Shown: positions 8,328 to 17,504, counted from the stretch's first letter. The stretch: DNA of 64,000 nucleotides from Nitrospirota bacterium (GCA_040757595.1 JBFLWP010000004.1:200905-264904); one strand, 5' to 3'. A program made the numbers and translations. The notes: generated from the letters alone by a model not told the origin.

Positions 8328-8575
8328 GACGCCACCTCCTTGGATTGCTCCATGCACTCCAAGACGTCCAGCTCGCCCAACACCTTTTCGATCCGCGAGC
8401 GGATATCGTCCCGCTCGTCTTCCCACCGTCGGTTCGATTCCTCCTGCTTGAGGAGCTGCTGTCGTGCCGACCGCAGCTCTCCCTCTAACGCAGTGTTGGC
8501 GCGTTTGAGCGATTGAACCAGCTCGACCAGGCTCCGCACCCGGGCCTCCAGGGCATCCATCTTATCCAGTGCCAT
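8324..8575 (-). CDS. ZapB-like coiled-coil protein
   Basis: The 83-residue product is almost entirely predicted coiled coil, rich in Leu, Glu, Arg and Gln (MDALEARVRSLVELVQSLKR and onward). Its size and position directly upstream of zapA, with overlapping stop and start, match ZapB-type partners that link ZapA to other division factors. Coiled coils are poor evidence of homology on their own, so the assignment leans on context. Confidence 0.7.
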   Translation of the reverse strand: MALDKMDALEARVRSLVELVQSLKRANTALEGELRSARQQLLKQEESNRRWEDERDDIRSRIEKVLGELDVLECMEQSKEVAS

Positions 8576-8590
8576 CCGTCCTCCTCTTCT

Positions 8591-8655
8591 CAGCTCTCAG
8601 CCATCAGCAGTCAGCTTTGACCGCCGGTCGGCAACTGACTGCTGATCGCTGTCGG
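8591..8655. repeat. heptad-type inverted repeat upstream of zapB
   Basis: The left arm runs as seven-base units (CAGCTCT, CAGCCAT, CAGCAGT, CAGCTTT). The right arm contains the inverse: ATCAGCAGTCAG (8603-8614) is perfectly complementary to CTGACTGCTGAT (8635-8646), a 12-bp stem. Confidence 0.75.
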
Positions 8656-8670
8656 CTTCTTATAGAAGCC

Positions 8671-10914
8671 TCAGCAGACCTTGTCAAGGAAGCGGGGCCC
8701 GCAGGCGGCGCCGCCGAGCCGGCGATATTCGCGGTAGCTGCGGAGCACCCGTTTGACGTAGAGCCGGGTCTCCTGGTAGGGGATCAGCTCCACGAACTCG
8801 TCCGCGTCCCTGGCCCCGTTCTTGGCGATCCAGCCGGTCACGGCCTGCGGTCCGGCGTTGTAGGCCGCCACCGCGTGCATGACGTTGCCGGAAAACTGCT
8901 GGAGCAACTGCTCCAGGTAGCGGACGCCCACCCGGATGTTGGTTTCCTGATCGAACAGTTCGTCCCGGCCGACCGCGGCCATGCCCCGCCGTCTGGCCAC
9001 CGCCTGGGCCGTGTCCGGCATCACCTGCATGAGCCCCACCGCCCCCACGCGCGAGACGGCCCGCGGATCGTACTGGCTCTCCTCGCGGATGATCGCGGCC
9101 GCCAGGTAGGGATCAACGAGCCCGCCGGCGTTCTCCCGGATCGTGGGCAGGTAGGCGGTCGGATAGGCGACGGGCCAGAGCGCGAGCGGCACCGCGTCCC
9201 CGCCCCGCTCCAGCGCGTCCTTGAAATACAGCCGCGCCAGCCTGAGGGCCTGGTAGTGGGCGCCCGCCTCGCTGAGCAGGGAGGAGAGGGCGACCAGTAC
9301 GTCGCGATCACGGGCGTAGCGCTCGACGAGGGAGCCCCATTCCCTGGCCGCTTCCTGATCCAAACCGAGGAGCTTCAACTCCGCGGCCCGGCGAGCATGC
9401 ACGTCGTGCAGGAGCGGGCTTCCGTCCGCCAGCGCCGGAGGCCCCGAGACCGGCACCGGCTCCCCCGTCGAGGCGTCGACGCGGGATCGGGCGAGCTGAC
9501 AGTAGTACGTGTAAGGGTAGCGGCGGCAGAGCTGCCGGTAGAGCTCCGCGGCCTTGGCCTCGCTCTGGCGCTCGCGGGCTCGTCCGGCCCAGTATAGGGC
9601 CCGAGGAGCGAGCTGCCCGTCATCCTTGCTCGCGGCCAGATCCTGGAGCGTCTCCACCGCCTCGCGGTAGCGCCCAGTCCGATAATGGATCCAGCCGATC
9701 CGCCAGAGCGCCTCGGCACGCTGGCCGGCCGCGGCGTCCGCCTGCGCCACCGATCGGTAGTGCTGGATCGCCGGCTCCCACTTGCCCTGGTCGTCGTACC
9801 AGTTGGCGACGAAGCCCAGGACCGTGGCCTTCTGTTCACCCGACGCGGACACGCGCCCCAGGGACTGGGAGAGGGCGACCAACTGCTCCCCGTCTCCCTG
9901 CCGCAGATGGACCCGGGCCAGCCAGACGGCCGCTTCGCCCGACTCGACGGCCCGTTCGGCCACCAGCTCCTGAAACACCCGTCGCGCCTGGTCATACCGC
10001 TTCAGCCGCACGAGCGCGATCCCCAGCTTGAGCTTGCCCTCGCCCCGCCGGGGATCGTTCGGCGCGGCGGCGAGGAACTTCTGCAGATCCGCAACCGCCT
10101 CCTCGTGGAAGGACAGGGCCAGATACGCCTGGGCCCGCCCGAAGAGGTCGTCGGGGGACGGGCGCCACGAGCCGCCGGTCACCTTGCCCAGACGAACTTC
10201 CGCCTCACGCGCTTCCTGGGTGTGAGGGTAGCGGGCCCAGAGCTGTAGGAGCGCCGTACGCGCCTCCTCCGGCTGACCCGCCTGGATCTGACAGTCGGCC
10301 AGGTTCAGCAAGGCCCCGGGGGCGGCCGGGTCCTGGGGGACCGCCGACACGGCGCGGGCCAGCCAGTCCACCGCCCGCGCGCACTGGGCGGCCTGATACC
10401 AGGCCGCGCCGGCCCGATAGGCCACGCGAGGACCGAGCAGGGTATCCGGCACGGCCTCCGGGATAAACTCGAACAGGACCGCCGCGCGAGCCGCCTCACC
10501 CAGGCGCAGCAGCGATTCGGCCATCCAGAGCCGGACGTAATCCTCGATCACGGGCAGGTCCCGTTGCGCGGCCCGCAGGAACCGGACCGCGTCGGCCGGA
10601 TCCCGATCGGTCAGCAGGACGCCCATCAGGAGTCCCGCACGCCTGGCCCAGACCGATCCGGGATGCCGCTCCCGAACCAGTTCCAACCGATCCAGTGCCG
10701 CCCGGACCCGGTCTCCGTTCACCGTGCCGGTCGAACCGGTAGAGCCAGCGAGGGCCACGGCGTCACGATAGCAGGGCTCAGGGGTTTCGCAGACGGACTC
10801 ACCGGAGTCGGGCACGGCGGAAACGGAACCGGAGAAGAGGAGGCAGGCGGCAAGCACAAAGAAGGCGGCACTCACGCGCAATCGGAACCGCGCGGCTGAT
10901 AGGCCCCGGGTCAT
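8671..10914 (-). CDS. slt: soluble lytic murein transglycosylase with TPR repeats (Slt70-like)
   Basis: The product of about 747 residues has a signal peptide (hydrophobic stretch VSAAFFVLAACLLFSGSVSA), a long helical TPR-type superhelix, and a C-terminal SLT domain. The SLT domain shows IIREESQYDPRAVSRVGAVG with the catalytic Glu, LMQVMPDTA, and AVAAYNAGPQAV. It cleaves peptidoglycan in the periplasm to give 1,6-anhydro-muropeptides. The start is uncertain: ATG at 10914 begins right before the signal peptide, while ATG at 10941 or an upstream start would add 9-18 residues; none has a strong ribosome site. Confidence 0.92.
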   Translation of the reverse strand: MTRGLSAARFRLRVSAAFFVLAACLLFSGSVSAVPDSGESVCETPEPCYRDAVALAGSTGSTGTVNGDRVRAALDRLELVRERHPGSVWARRAGLLMGVLLTDRDPADAVRFLRAAQRDLPVIEDYVRLWMAESLLRLGEAARAAVLFEFIPEAVPDTLLGPRVAYRAGAAWYQAAQCARAVDWLARAVSAVPQDPAAPGALLNLADCQIQAGQPEEARTALLQLWARYPHTQEAREAEVRLGKVTGGSWRPSPDDLFGRAQAYLALSFHEEAVADLQKFLAAAPNDPRRGEGKLKLGIALVRLKRYDQARRVFQELVAERAVESGEAAVWLARVHLRQGDGEQLVALSQSLGRVSASGEQKATVLGFVANWYDDQGKWEPAIQHYRSVAQADAAAGQRAEALWRIGWIHYRTGRYREAVETLQDLAASKDDGQLAPRALYWAGRARERQSEAKAAELYRQLCRRYPYTYYCQLARSRVDASTGEPVPVSGPPALADGSPLLHDVHARRAAELKLLGLDQEAAREWGSLVERYARDRDVLVALSSLLSEAGAHYQALRLARLYFKDALERGGDAVPLALWPVAYPTAYLPTIRENAGGLVDPYLAAAIIREESQYDPRAVSRVGAVGLMQVMPDTAQAVARRRGMAAVGRDELFDQETNIRVGVRYLEQLLQQFSGNVMHAVAAYNAGPQAVTGWIAKNGARDADEFVELIPYQETRLYVKRVLRSYREYRRLGGAACGPRFLDKVC

Positions 10915-11043
10915 GGAGGACGAACTAGTCGTAACGTCCATTATACCAACGTGATGCCGTGAAGCCAACGGACCACCGTCCGCTCACGACGCCGCGTCCG
11001 CGCCTTGTCCCCCGATCAAACGCTGTGATAGGCTGCATGAAAC

Positions 11044-11076
11044 GGCTTTCGGCTCTCGGCACTCGGCTTCCCCTCT
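11044..11076 (+). repeat. single-arm heptad repeat ahead of rlmN
   Basis: Units such as CTCTCGG, CACTCGG and CTTCCCC follow one another with period seven just before the preferred rlmN start. No clear inverted partner was found. Confidence 0.45.
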
Positions 11077-11087
11077 CCTTTTGTACG

Positions 11088-12200
11088 ATGCGCACAACGG
11101 TCAGCCAGCCAGTCGCCCCGCCGTCCTCATCGGTCAACCTCCTGGCCCTCGACCGTGAGGGGATGGAGCGGCTCGTCCGTGATCTGGGCTGGCCCAGGTA
11201 TCGGGCGCAGCAAGTTCTCCGTTGGCTGTATCGGAGCCGGGCGAGAGACGTCCGGGAGATGACGGACCTCTCCACGGACGAGCGGACCAGGTTGCAGGCC
11301 ATCACGACGGTCAGGCGGGCCGCCGACTGCCGGGTTCTGCAATCGGCCGACGGCACCAAGAAATTTCTCCTCCGCCTCGAGGACGGCCTCGCGGTGGAGA
11401 GTGTTCTGATCCCGGAGGAAGGCCGCCTGACCCTTTGCGTCTCGACGCAGGTCGGCTGCACGCTGGACTGCGGCTTCTGCCTGACCGGCCACATGGGTTT
11501 GAAGCGGAATCTGAAGGCCCACGAAATCGTCGAGCAGGTGCTGACGGTTCAGGACCGGCTGGAATCGGACGAGTCGCTGTCCAATCTGGTCCTCATGGGC
11601 ATGGGCGAGCCGCTGGCCAACCTGGACGCCGTTGCGGACGCCGTTCGCCGGCTGACCGACGACGCGTGGGGCGTGGGCATCCCGGCCCGGCGCATCACCC
11701 TCTCCACGGCCGGGCTGGCCTCCCGTCTCAAGGAGGTCGCCCCCCTGGGCGTCAACCTCGCGGTCTCCCTGAACGCCACGACCAACCAGCAGCGGGACCG
11801 GCTCATGCCGGCCGTCAACAGGCTGCATCCGCTGGAAAAATTGCTGGCCGCCTGCCGGGCCTATCCTCTGCCCCCGCGCCGACGCCTGACCTTCGAGTAT
11901 GTCCTGCTGGCCGGCGAGAACGACAGCGAGCCGGACGCCAAGCGGCTCGTGAAGCTCCTGGCCGGGCTCCGGTGCAAGGTCAACCTCATCCCGTTCAACG
12001 AGTTTCCCGGCAGTCCCTACAGGCGGCCGGCGGAAGCGGCGGTCCTCCGCTTCCAGTCCGTGCTGAAACGGGCGGGCATTCCGACCTTCATCCGCAAGAG
12101 CAAGGGACGAGACGTGTTGGGGGCCTGCGGGCAACTCGGAGACGTACCCGCGGACCGCCCCGAGCCGGTCGTCTTGACACCGGCAGGAGCCGATTGCTAG
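11088..12200 (+). CDS. rlmN: dual-specificity 23S rRNA/tRNA adenine C2-methyltransferase RlmN
   Basis: A radical-SAM methyltransferase of 370 residues from the ATG at 11088, the usual RlmN length. Longer readings from 10959 or 11037 would translate the repeat-like leader. The N-terminal accessory domain (WPRYRAQQVLRWLYR) is followed by the iron-sulfur motif CTLDCGFCLTG, then LVLMGMGEP and LAVSLNATTNQQRD. The methyl-accepting Cys is in the C-terminal DVLGACGQL. It methylates A2503 of 23S rRNA and A37 of some tRNAs. The gene diverges from slt. Confidence 0.96.
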   Translation: MRTTVSQPVAPPSSSVNLLALDREGMERLVRDLGWPRYRAQQVLRWLYRSRARDVREMTDLSTDERTRLQAITTVRRAADCRVLQSADGTKKFLLRLEDGLAVESVLIPEEGRLTLCVSTQVGCTLDCGFCLTGHMGLKRNLKAHEIVEQVLTVQDRLESDESLSNLVLMGMGEPLANLDAVADAVRRLTDDAWGVGIPARRITLSTAGLASRLKEVAPLGVNLAVSLNATTNQQRDRLMPAVNRLHPLEKLLAACRAYPLPPRRRLTFEYVLLAGENDSEPDAKRLVKLLAGLRCKVNLIPFNEFPGSPYRRPAEAAVLRFQSVLKRAGIPTFIRKSKGRDVLGACGQLGDVPADRPEPVVLTPAGADC

Positions 12201-12210
12201 GTTCCTCCGC

Positions 12211-13596
12211 ATGGCCTTTCGTTCACGCATCGCCGGGTCGCTCCCGCTCCTGTCCATCTCCGTGCTCATCGCGCTTGTCAGCGTCTCCCTGATCCACCCG
12301 GCGCCGACGGGGGCGGTCGAGCCCAAGGAATTCGTCCTCGCGAACGGGCTCAAGGTCCTGATCGCCGAAGTCCCCAAGGCGCCGGTCGCCACGATCCAGA
12401 TCTGGTACAAGGTCGGCTCGCGGAACGAGGTCATGGGGCGCGCCGGCCTGTCCCACATGCTGGAGCACATGATGTTCAAGGGGACCCCCAGGCACGCCAA
12501 GGGGGTGTTCTCCCGGACGATCCGTAAGAACGGGGGGAACGACAACGCCTTCACCAGCCAGGACTTCACCGGCTATTTCGAGAACCTGGCGGCCGACCGG
12601 GTCGAGCTGGCGCTGGAGATGGAAGCGGACCGGCTCCGCGGCCTGCTCCTGGACGACAAGGAGTTCCAGCTGGAGCGGGAGGTCGTCAAGGAAGAGCGGC
12701 GGCTGCGGACCGAGGACGACCCGCAGTCCTTCCTGGTCGAATCGCTGTTCGCCCAGGCCTTCATGGTCCACCCCTACCACTGGCCGATCATCGGGTGGTT
12801 CTCCGACCTGAACGCGATGACGCGGGAGGACCTCAAGCGCCACTACGACACCTACTACGTTCCGAACAACGCGACGCTGGTCGTGGTCGGAGACGTCAAG
12901 GCCGACGCGCTGCTGCCCACGATCAAGCGGCTGTTCGAGCCGATCCCGGCCCGGCCCGTGCCGCCGCCGCAGATTCCGGCCGAGCCGGAACAGCGGGGCG
13001 AGCGGCGCATCATCGTGAAGCGCGAGGCCCAGCTCCCGTTCGTGATGGTCGGGTATCGCGTGCCGAACTATACGGACGCGGACTCCTATCCGCTGACGAT
13101 CCTGGAATCGATCCTCTCTTCCGGCAAGAGCTCGCGCCTCTACCGGAGCCTCGTCTACGAACAGAAGAAGGCGCTGGCCGTCGGCGCCGAGTACAGCCTG
13201 CTCCAGGCCGACCCCGAGCTCTTCTACTTCTTCGCGGTCGTGAAGCCGGGCGAGAAGGTGGAGGACGTGGAGCAGGCCCTCTACGGGGAAATCGAGAAGA
13301 TCAAGGCGGAGCCGCCGACGGCCGCCGAGCTCCAGCGCGTCAAGAACCAGATCGAGGCCTCCCACATTTTCGGGCAGGACTCCAACTTCCGCCTGGCCAT
13401 GCTGTGGGCTCAGGCCGAGTCCATCGGGGCCGGCTGGCGACACGCAGACCGCTTCCTGGAGCGGATCCGGAACGTGACGGCGGAGGACGTGCAGCGGGTG
13501 GCCCGTCGCTATTTCGCCGAGGACGCCCGCACGGTCGGCATCCTCCTCCCCGTCCCGCCCAAAGACTCGACCGCGATGATGAGCGAGGCCCGCTGA
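12211..13596 (+). CDS. M16-family zinc metallopeptidase, catalytic subunit
   Basis: A 461-residue secreted insulinase-family peptidase. A signal peptide covers about residues 1-30, and the inverted zinc motif HMLEHMMFKG (HxxEH) appears at about residue 81, with the distal Glu in LEREVVKEERR. The C-terminal M16 half has the SSGKSSRLYRSLVYEQ substrate-binding loop. It is followed by a second M16 gene that lacks the zinc motif, the pattern of heterodimeric bacterial M16B enzymes and mitochondrial-processing-peptidase-like pairs. It likely degrades peptides in the periplasm. Confidence 0.95.
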   Translation: MAFRSRIAGSLPLLSISVLIALVSVSLIHPAPTGAVEPKEFVLANGLKVLIAEVPKAPVATIQIWYKVGSRNEVMGRAGLSHMLEHMMFKGTPRHAKGVFSRTIRKNGGNDNAFTSQDFTGYFENLAADRVELALEMEADRLRGLLLDDKEFQLEREVVKEERRLRTEDDPQSFLVESLFAQAFMVHPYHWPIIGWFSDLNAMTREDLKRHYDTYYVPNNATLVVVGDVKADALLPTIKRLFEPIPARPVPPPQIPAEPEQRGERRIIVKREAQLPFVMVGYRVPNYTDADSYPLTILESILSSGKSSRLYRSLVYEQKKALAVGAEYSLLQADPELFYFFAVVKPGEKVEDVEQALYGEIEKIKAEPPTAAELQRVKNQIEASHIFGQDSNFRLAMLWAQAESIGAGWRHADRFLERIRNVTAEDVQRVARRYFAEDARTVGILLPVPPKDSTAMMSEAR

Positions 13597-14975
13597 TGGC
13601 CCGCAACCAGCGCGCAGCATGCAGCACGCGGAAGGCGGCCCGTCTGCTGGTCAGCCTGCTCCTGACCCTCTCTTGCTTCGCGTTCCGAACTGAATCGGCC
13701 CAGGCCGCCGAGATCAAGCCCGTCCGGTTCGTGGAGCCGAACGGGCTGACCGTGCTGGTCCTGGAGCAGCACTACGTCCCGATCGTCCAGATCCAGGCGC
13801 TGGTCAAGGCCGGATCGGCCCAGGATCAGGCCGAGAAGGCCGGCTTGGCCAACCTCGTCGCGAGTCTGCTGGACGAGGGCACCGCCACGCGGACGGCCGA
13901 GCAGATCGCCGAGCAGATCGAGCTCGTCGGCGGCTCGCTGGCCGCCAGGGCCACCGACGATTTCACGACCGTCTCGGCCCGGGTGCTCAAGAAGGACACG
14001 GAGCTGGGGTTCGAGCTGCTGGCCGACGTGCTGCAGCGCCCCTCCTTTCCGGAGAAGGAGCTGGAGCGGGTCCGCAGCCAGATCCTCGGCGAGATCCAGA
14101 GCGAGAAGGACGAGCCGACCACGATCGCGGCCAAGGCGTTCGACCAGCTCGTGTTCGCGGACCATCCCTACCGCTGGCCGGTGAACGGCATGGAGGAGAC
14201 CCTGCCGAAGATCGCCAGGGCCGATCTCCAGCAGTTCTTCGCCGAGGAATACGTGCCGAACCAGACGATCCTGGCGATCGTGGGGGACGTCACGCTGGAG
14301 CAGGCGCGCGGGCTCGTGGCCAAGCACTTCGGCGCCTGGAAGCGGGGGGACAGGCCGGCGCGCGCGACCGGCCATCCCCGGCCGATCGACAAACCGGTCG
14401 TCCGGCTCATCGACAAAGACCTGACACAGGCGACGATTCTGCTCGGCCACCTCGGCATCAGCCGCACGAACCCGGACTTCTACGCGGTGACGGTCATGAA
14501 CTACATCCTGGGCGCCGGCGGGTTTTCCTCGCGCCTCATGGATTCGATCCGCGACAACCAGGGCTTGGCCTACGGCGTGAACAGCACGTTCAACGCGAGC
14601 CTCATGCCGGGCTCCTTCATGGTGAGCCTCCAGACCAGGAACGAGACGGCCAACCAGGCCATCGCCGGCGTGCTGAAGGAGCTGCACGGCATCCGCAACG
14701 GTCCGGTCACGGACGAGGAGCTGGCGGACGCGAAGGCCTACCTGATCGGGAGCTTCCCCCTCCGCCTGGACTCCACCGCCAAGCTGGCCGACGTGCTGAG
14801 CCTGGTGGAGTTCTACAACCTCGGGCTCGACTACTTCGCCGAGTATCCCCGCTGGATCGAGCGGGTCACGAAGGAGGACGTCCTGCGGGTCGCCAAACAG
14901 TACATCCATCCCGACCACTACGCCCTCGTCGTGGTCGGGAACCTCAGCAAGGCGAAAGTCAACAACAAACCGTGA
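13596..14975 (+). CDS. M16-family peptidase-like protein, non-catalytic partner
   Basis: The start ATG overlaps the stop of the previous gene (ATGA), giving 459 residues. A signal peptide (LLVSLLLTLSCFAF) leads into two M16 folds. Where the catalytic subunit has HMLEH, this protein has LANLVASLLDEGT, so the zinc-binding His and Glu residues are absent. The C-terminal glycine-rich loop (GAGGFSSRLMDSIRDNQGLAYGV) with the conserved Arg/Tyr substrate-binding pair is kept. This fits the inactive, substrate-gripping subunit of an M16 heterodimer. Confidence 0.94.
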   Translation: MARNQRAACSTRKAARLLVSLLLTLSCFAFRTESAQAAEIKPVRFVEPNGLTVLVLEQHYVPIVQIQALVKAGSAQDQAEKAGLANLVASLLDEGTATRTAEQIAEQIELVGGSLAARATDDFTTVSARVLKKDTELGFELLADVLQRPSFPEKELERVRSQILGEIQSEKDEPTTIAAKAFDQLVFADHPYRWPVNGMEETLPKIARADLQQFFAEEYVPNQTILAIVGDVTLEQARGLVAKHFGAWKRGDRPARATGHPRPIDKPVVRLIDKDLTQATILLGHLGISRTNPDFYAVTVMNYILGAGGFSSRLMDSIRDNQGLAYGVNSTFNASLMPGSFMVSLQTRNETANQAIAGVLKELHGIRNGPVTDEELADAKAYLIGSFPLRLDSTAKLADVLSLVEFYNLGLDYFAEYPRWIERVTKEDVLRVAKQYIHPDHYALVVVGNLSKAKVNNKP

Positions 14976-14991
14976 GGCGAGAGCGGGCCCC

Positions 14992-15786
14992 ATGCTCGCG
15001 ACGAAACACCAGCGGCTCCGGCAACTCGTGCGGGAGATGGGCTCGGTCCTCGTAGCCTACTCGGGCGGGATTGACAGCACGCTGGTCCTCAAGGTCGCGC
15101 ACGGGGTGCTGGGGCCGCGGGCCGTCGCCGTCACGGCCGTGTCCCCCACGTTCCCCCAACTCGAGTTGGACGCAGCCAAGCGGGTGGCCGCCGAGATCGG
15201 CGCGCGCCACCTGATCATCGAGACGGATCAACTGCAGATCCCCGACTTCGTCCGCAACGACGCGACCCGCTGCTACCATTGCAAGACGGACCTCTACGAA
15301 GGGTTGGAGAAGCTGCGGCGGGACCTGGGTCTGGAGGGGATCGCGGACGGCACCAACCTGGACGATCTGGGCGACGAGCGCCCGGGCCTGGTGGCGGCCA
15401 GGGAACGCGGGGTCCGGAGCCCGCTCGTGGAGGCGGCCCTGTCCAAGGCGGACGTCCGGAACCTGGCCAGAGACCTCGGCCTGCCGAACTGGGACAAGCC
15501 GGCCGCCGCCTGCCTCTCGTCGCGGATCGTGCGCGGCCTCCCGATCACGAAGGAGAAGCTGACCAGGGTCGAGCAGGCGGAGGAAGTCCTGTACCGGGAG
15601 GGATTCCGGCTGGTCCGGGTGCGGGACCGCGGAGACGCGGCTCGGATCGAAGTGGCGAGCGACGAGATCCCGAGGCTGACCGAGGAGGATCGCGGCGCCC
15701 GCGTCAGCGCCAGGCTCAAGGAGCTGGGCTTTCGATCCGTGACGGTGGACCCGGAAGGATACCGACGCGGCGGGGGGAACTCGTGA
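14992..15786 (+). CDS. larE: LarE-type ATP-dependent sacrificial sulfur transferase
   Basis: The 264-residue protein has the PP-loop ATP pyrophosphatase motif YSGGIDSTLV at about residues 20-29. The CYHCKTDLY segment contains the conserved cysteine region of LarE, and IADGTNLDDLGDERPG, KPAAACLSSRI and the C-terminal GYRRGG fit the family. LarE donates sulfur to build the nickel-pincer nucleotide of lactate racemase-type enzymes. No larA, larB or larC is in the window, so it may serve another pincer enzyme or a related sulfur transfer. It sits 16 bases after the M16 pair. Confidence 0.92.
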   Translation: MLATKHQRLRQLVREMGSVLVAYSGGIDSTLVLKVAHGVLGPRAVAVTAVSPTFPQLELDAAKRVAAEIGARHLIIETDQLQIPDFVRNDATRCYHCKTDLYEGLEKLRRDLGLEGIADGTNLDDLGDERPGLVAARERGVRSPLVEAALSKADVRNLARDLGLPNWDKPAAACLSSRIVRGLPITKEKLTRVEQAEEVLYREGFRLVRVRDRGDAARIEVASDEIPRLTEEDRGARVSARLKELGFRSVTVDPEGYRRGGGNS

Positions 15787-15865
15787 GACGTGAAACGTCA
15801 GACGCGACGGGTAAAGAAGCGTCAGAGGAGTCCTACCGGTCACCCGTCACGCGTCACCTGTCCCG
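15783..15865. repeat. heptad-type inverted repeat at the larE/atpF convergent junction
   Basis: Right-arm units are GTCACCC, GTCACGC and GTCACCT; the left arm has inverse words (GTGAGAC, GTGAAAC). GACGGGT (15806-15812) pairs with ACCCGTC (15842-15848). The right arm overlaps the last codons of atpF. Confidence 0.7.
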
Positions 15866-16363
15866 GTGGCTGCCGGCGACCGCCTGCAGGGCTTCTTCGG
15901 CGAGGCGGCGGTGGTCCGCATCGCTCAAGCTCCGCTCCACCACCTTCTCCGCCACCAGCAGGGCCAACTCGGTGGTCTGATTGCGGATCTCCTGGACCGC
16001 CTTGCGACGCTCGTGGTCGATCTCGCGCTGGGCGTCCCCCTTGATCCGCTCGGCCTCGGCCTGGAGACGCTGCTCGTTCTCCTCCAGCAACCGTTGCGCC
16101 CGCTCCCGCGCCTGCGCGATCACCGCCTCGGCCTCCTTCGAGGCCGCCTGCAGCTTGGCCTCGTACTCGCGCATCTGGCGCTCCGCCTCGGCGCGGTGCC
16201 GCTCGGCCTGCTCCAAACTCTCCCGGATTTTGCGCTCGCGCGTCTCCAGCGTCTCCAGGATCGGCGGGAAGGCGTACTTGTACAATACCCACAGGAGGAT
16301 GCCGAAGGAGACGACCTCCCAGAAGATCAGCGAGGAGAAGAACTGCGACTCAAATTGTGGCAT
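15854..16363 (-). CDS. atpF: F0F1 ATP synthase subunit b
   Basis: Starting at MPQFESQFF gives 169 residues; a TTG four codons upstream is possible. One N-terminal membrane helix (about 9-30, FFSSLIFWEVVSFGILLWVL) is followed by the long charged helix typical of the peripheral stalk (ETRERKIRESLEQAERHRAE and onward), ending near LSDADHRRLAEEAL. It holds the F1 head to the a subunit. It is the last gene of an F0-only operon; no delta or alpha gene follows. Confidence 0.93.
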   Translation of the reverse strand: MPQFESQFFSSLIFWEVVSFGILLWVLYKYAFPPILETLETRERKIRESLEQAERHRAEAERQMREYEAKLQAASKEAEAVIAQARERAQRLLEENEQRLQAEAERIKGDAQREIDHERRKAVQEIRNQTTELALLVAEKVVERSLSDADHRRLAEEALQAVAGSHRDR

Positions 16364-16376
16364 GGACCAACCCAAC

Positions 16377-16437
16377 GCAGAACGATGAACGATGAACGCT
16401 GAATCAATTCATCATTCAACATTCAGCACTCAGCGTT
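16377..16437. repeat. heptad-type inverted repeat between atpE and atpF
   Basis: Left units are GAACGAT, GAACGAT and GAACGCT; right units are CATTCAA, CATTCAG and CACTCAG. AACGCTGA (16395-16402) pairs with TCAGCGTT (16430-16437). The right arm abuts the atpE stop codon. Confidence 0.8.
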
Positions 16438-16668
16438 TTATTTGCGGAGCCCCATGATGATGAACGCGATGACCAGCCCGTACAGGGCGATCGCCTCGAC
16501 CAGCGCGAAGCCGATCCACATGTACTTGCCGACCCGCCCCTCCGCCTCCGGCTGACGCGCCACCGCCTCGATCATCTTGCCGAAGATGTAACCGATCCCC
16601 ACGCCGGCGCCGGCGAAGCCCGCCGCCGCCAATCCCATGCCCAACAGTGCCGATGCTGCGGAATCCAT
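16438..16668 (-). CDS. atpE: F0F1 ATP synthase subunit c
   Basis: The 76-residue product is two membrane helices joined by a polar loop (ARQPEAEGRV). The first helix is glycine- and alanine-rich (GMGLAAAGFAGAGVGIGYI). The second carries the ion-binding carboxylate in FALVEAIALYG. The residue after that Glu is Ala rather than Ser/Thr, and no Na+-type Gln is seen in helix one, which suggests proton coupling (inference). It forms the rotor ring. The gene follows atpB after a gap containing a strong hairpin. Confidence 0.96.
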   Translation of the reverse strand: MDSAASALLGMGLAAAGFAGAGVGIGYIFGKMIEAVARQPEAEGRVGKYMWIGFALVEAIALYGLVIAFIIMGLRK

Positions 16669-16714
16669 TGTCTTTTGATCCTCCCTTGAGTAGCTAAGAG
16701 CTGATGGCCAAGTA

Positions 16715-16739
16715 CCCGTTGCCGCTCCGATGCAACGGG
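16715..16739 (-). other. perfect hairpin in the atpB-atpE gap
   Basis: CCCGTTG (16715-16721) and CAACGGG (16733-16739) form a 7-bp stem with an 11-base loop and no following T-run. In ATP synthase operons, structures before atpE often protect mRNA or raise translation of the c subunit, which is needed in many copies. That role is inference. Confidence 0.5.
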
Positions 16740-16757
16740 TGATGCGGGCGGCTCTCG

Positions 16758-17504
16758 TTAATGCGCATGCGCGTCATGCCCGTGCAGGTGCATCGCGTCT
16801 CCCAGATACACGCACGTGAGCACCGTGAAGATGTAGGCCTGGATGAAGGCGATGCCGACTTCGAGCGCGTTCATCGCGATCGTGAACGCGAACGGCAGCC
16901 ACCCGATCAGGAGCCCGCCCGTGATGGCGAGGCCGAAGAGCACGCCCAGAATCACGTGTCCCGCCGTCATGTTCGCGAAGAGCCGGACCGCCAGCGAGAT
17001 CGGCCGGGCAAGCTGGCTGATCAGCTCGATCGGCATCATCAGGGGCAGCAGCCAGCCGGGCGTGCCCGGCGGCACCAGGATTCCCAGAAATTTCACGCCG
17101 TGGAGCAGAAAGCCCAGCACCACGCTCATCGCGTAGACGGTCAGGGCAAACGCCCCGGTGACCACGATCTGGCTGGTGACCGTGTAGGAGCCGGGAATCA
17201 GCCCGAGCAGGTTGCAGAAGAGGATGAACACGAAGAGCGTCGCCACGAACGGGAAGAACCGCATCCCATCCTTCCCCATCGTGTCCAGGATGATGCCGCG
17301 GATGAAATCCACCAGCAGCTCGGCCAAACTCTGAAGCTTCCCGGGCACCAGCCGCCGCGCCGCGCCGCCCCTGATCAGCAGGAACGCCGCCAGCCCGACC
17401 ACCACCCACATCATGATCACGGCCTTGTTGATGGACAGGTCAAAGCCGAACAGAGAGATGTGGAGCAACTGGTGGAGCTCAAACGGGTGTAACGGACTTT
17501 CCAT
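16758..17504 (-). CDS. atpB: F0F1 ATP synthase subunit a
   Basis: A 248-residue polytopic membrane protein starting at MESPLHPFE; GTG and TTG starts two and three codons upstream are alternatives. It has about five to six membrane segments, PFVATLFVFILFCNLLGLIPG near the middle, and the essential-Arg region SLAVRLFANMTAGH in helix four, ending with the histidine-rich tail HLHGHDAHAH. It forms the proton half-channels against the c ring. The His-rich tail is a minor oddity that could bind metal. Confidence 0.96.
   Translation of the reverse strand: MESPLHPFELHQLLHISLFGFDLSINKAVIMMWVVVGLAAFLLIRGGAARRLVPGKLQSLAELLVDFIRGIILDTMGKDGMRFFPFVATLFVFILFCNLLGLIPGSYTVTSQIVVTGAFALTVYAMSVVLGFLLHGVKFLGILVPPGTPGWLLPLMMPIELISQLARPISLAVRLFANMTAGHVILGVLFGLAITGGLLIGWLPFAFTIAMNALEVGIAFIQAYIFTVLTCVYLGDAMHLHGHDAHAH

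Noticed and set aside
11127..13620. Long minus-strand open frames opposite rlmN and the first M16 gene
   Set aside because: Same composition bias and no motifs; the plus-strand genes are complete and well conserved.
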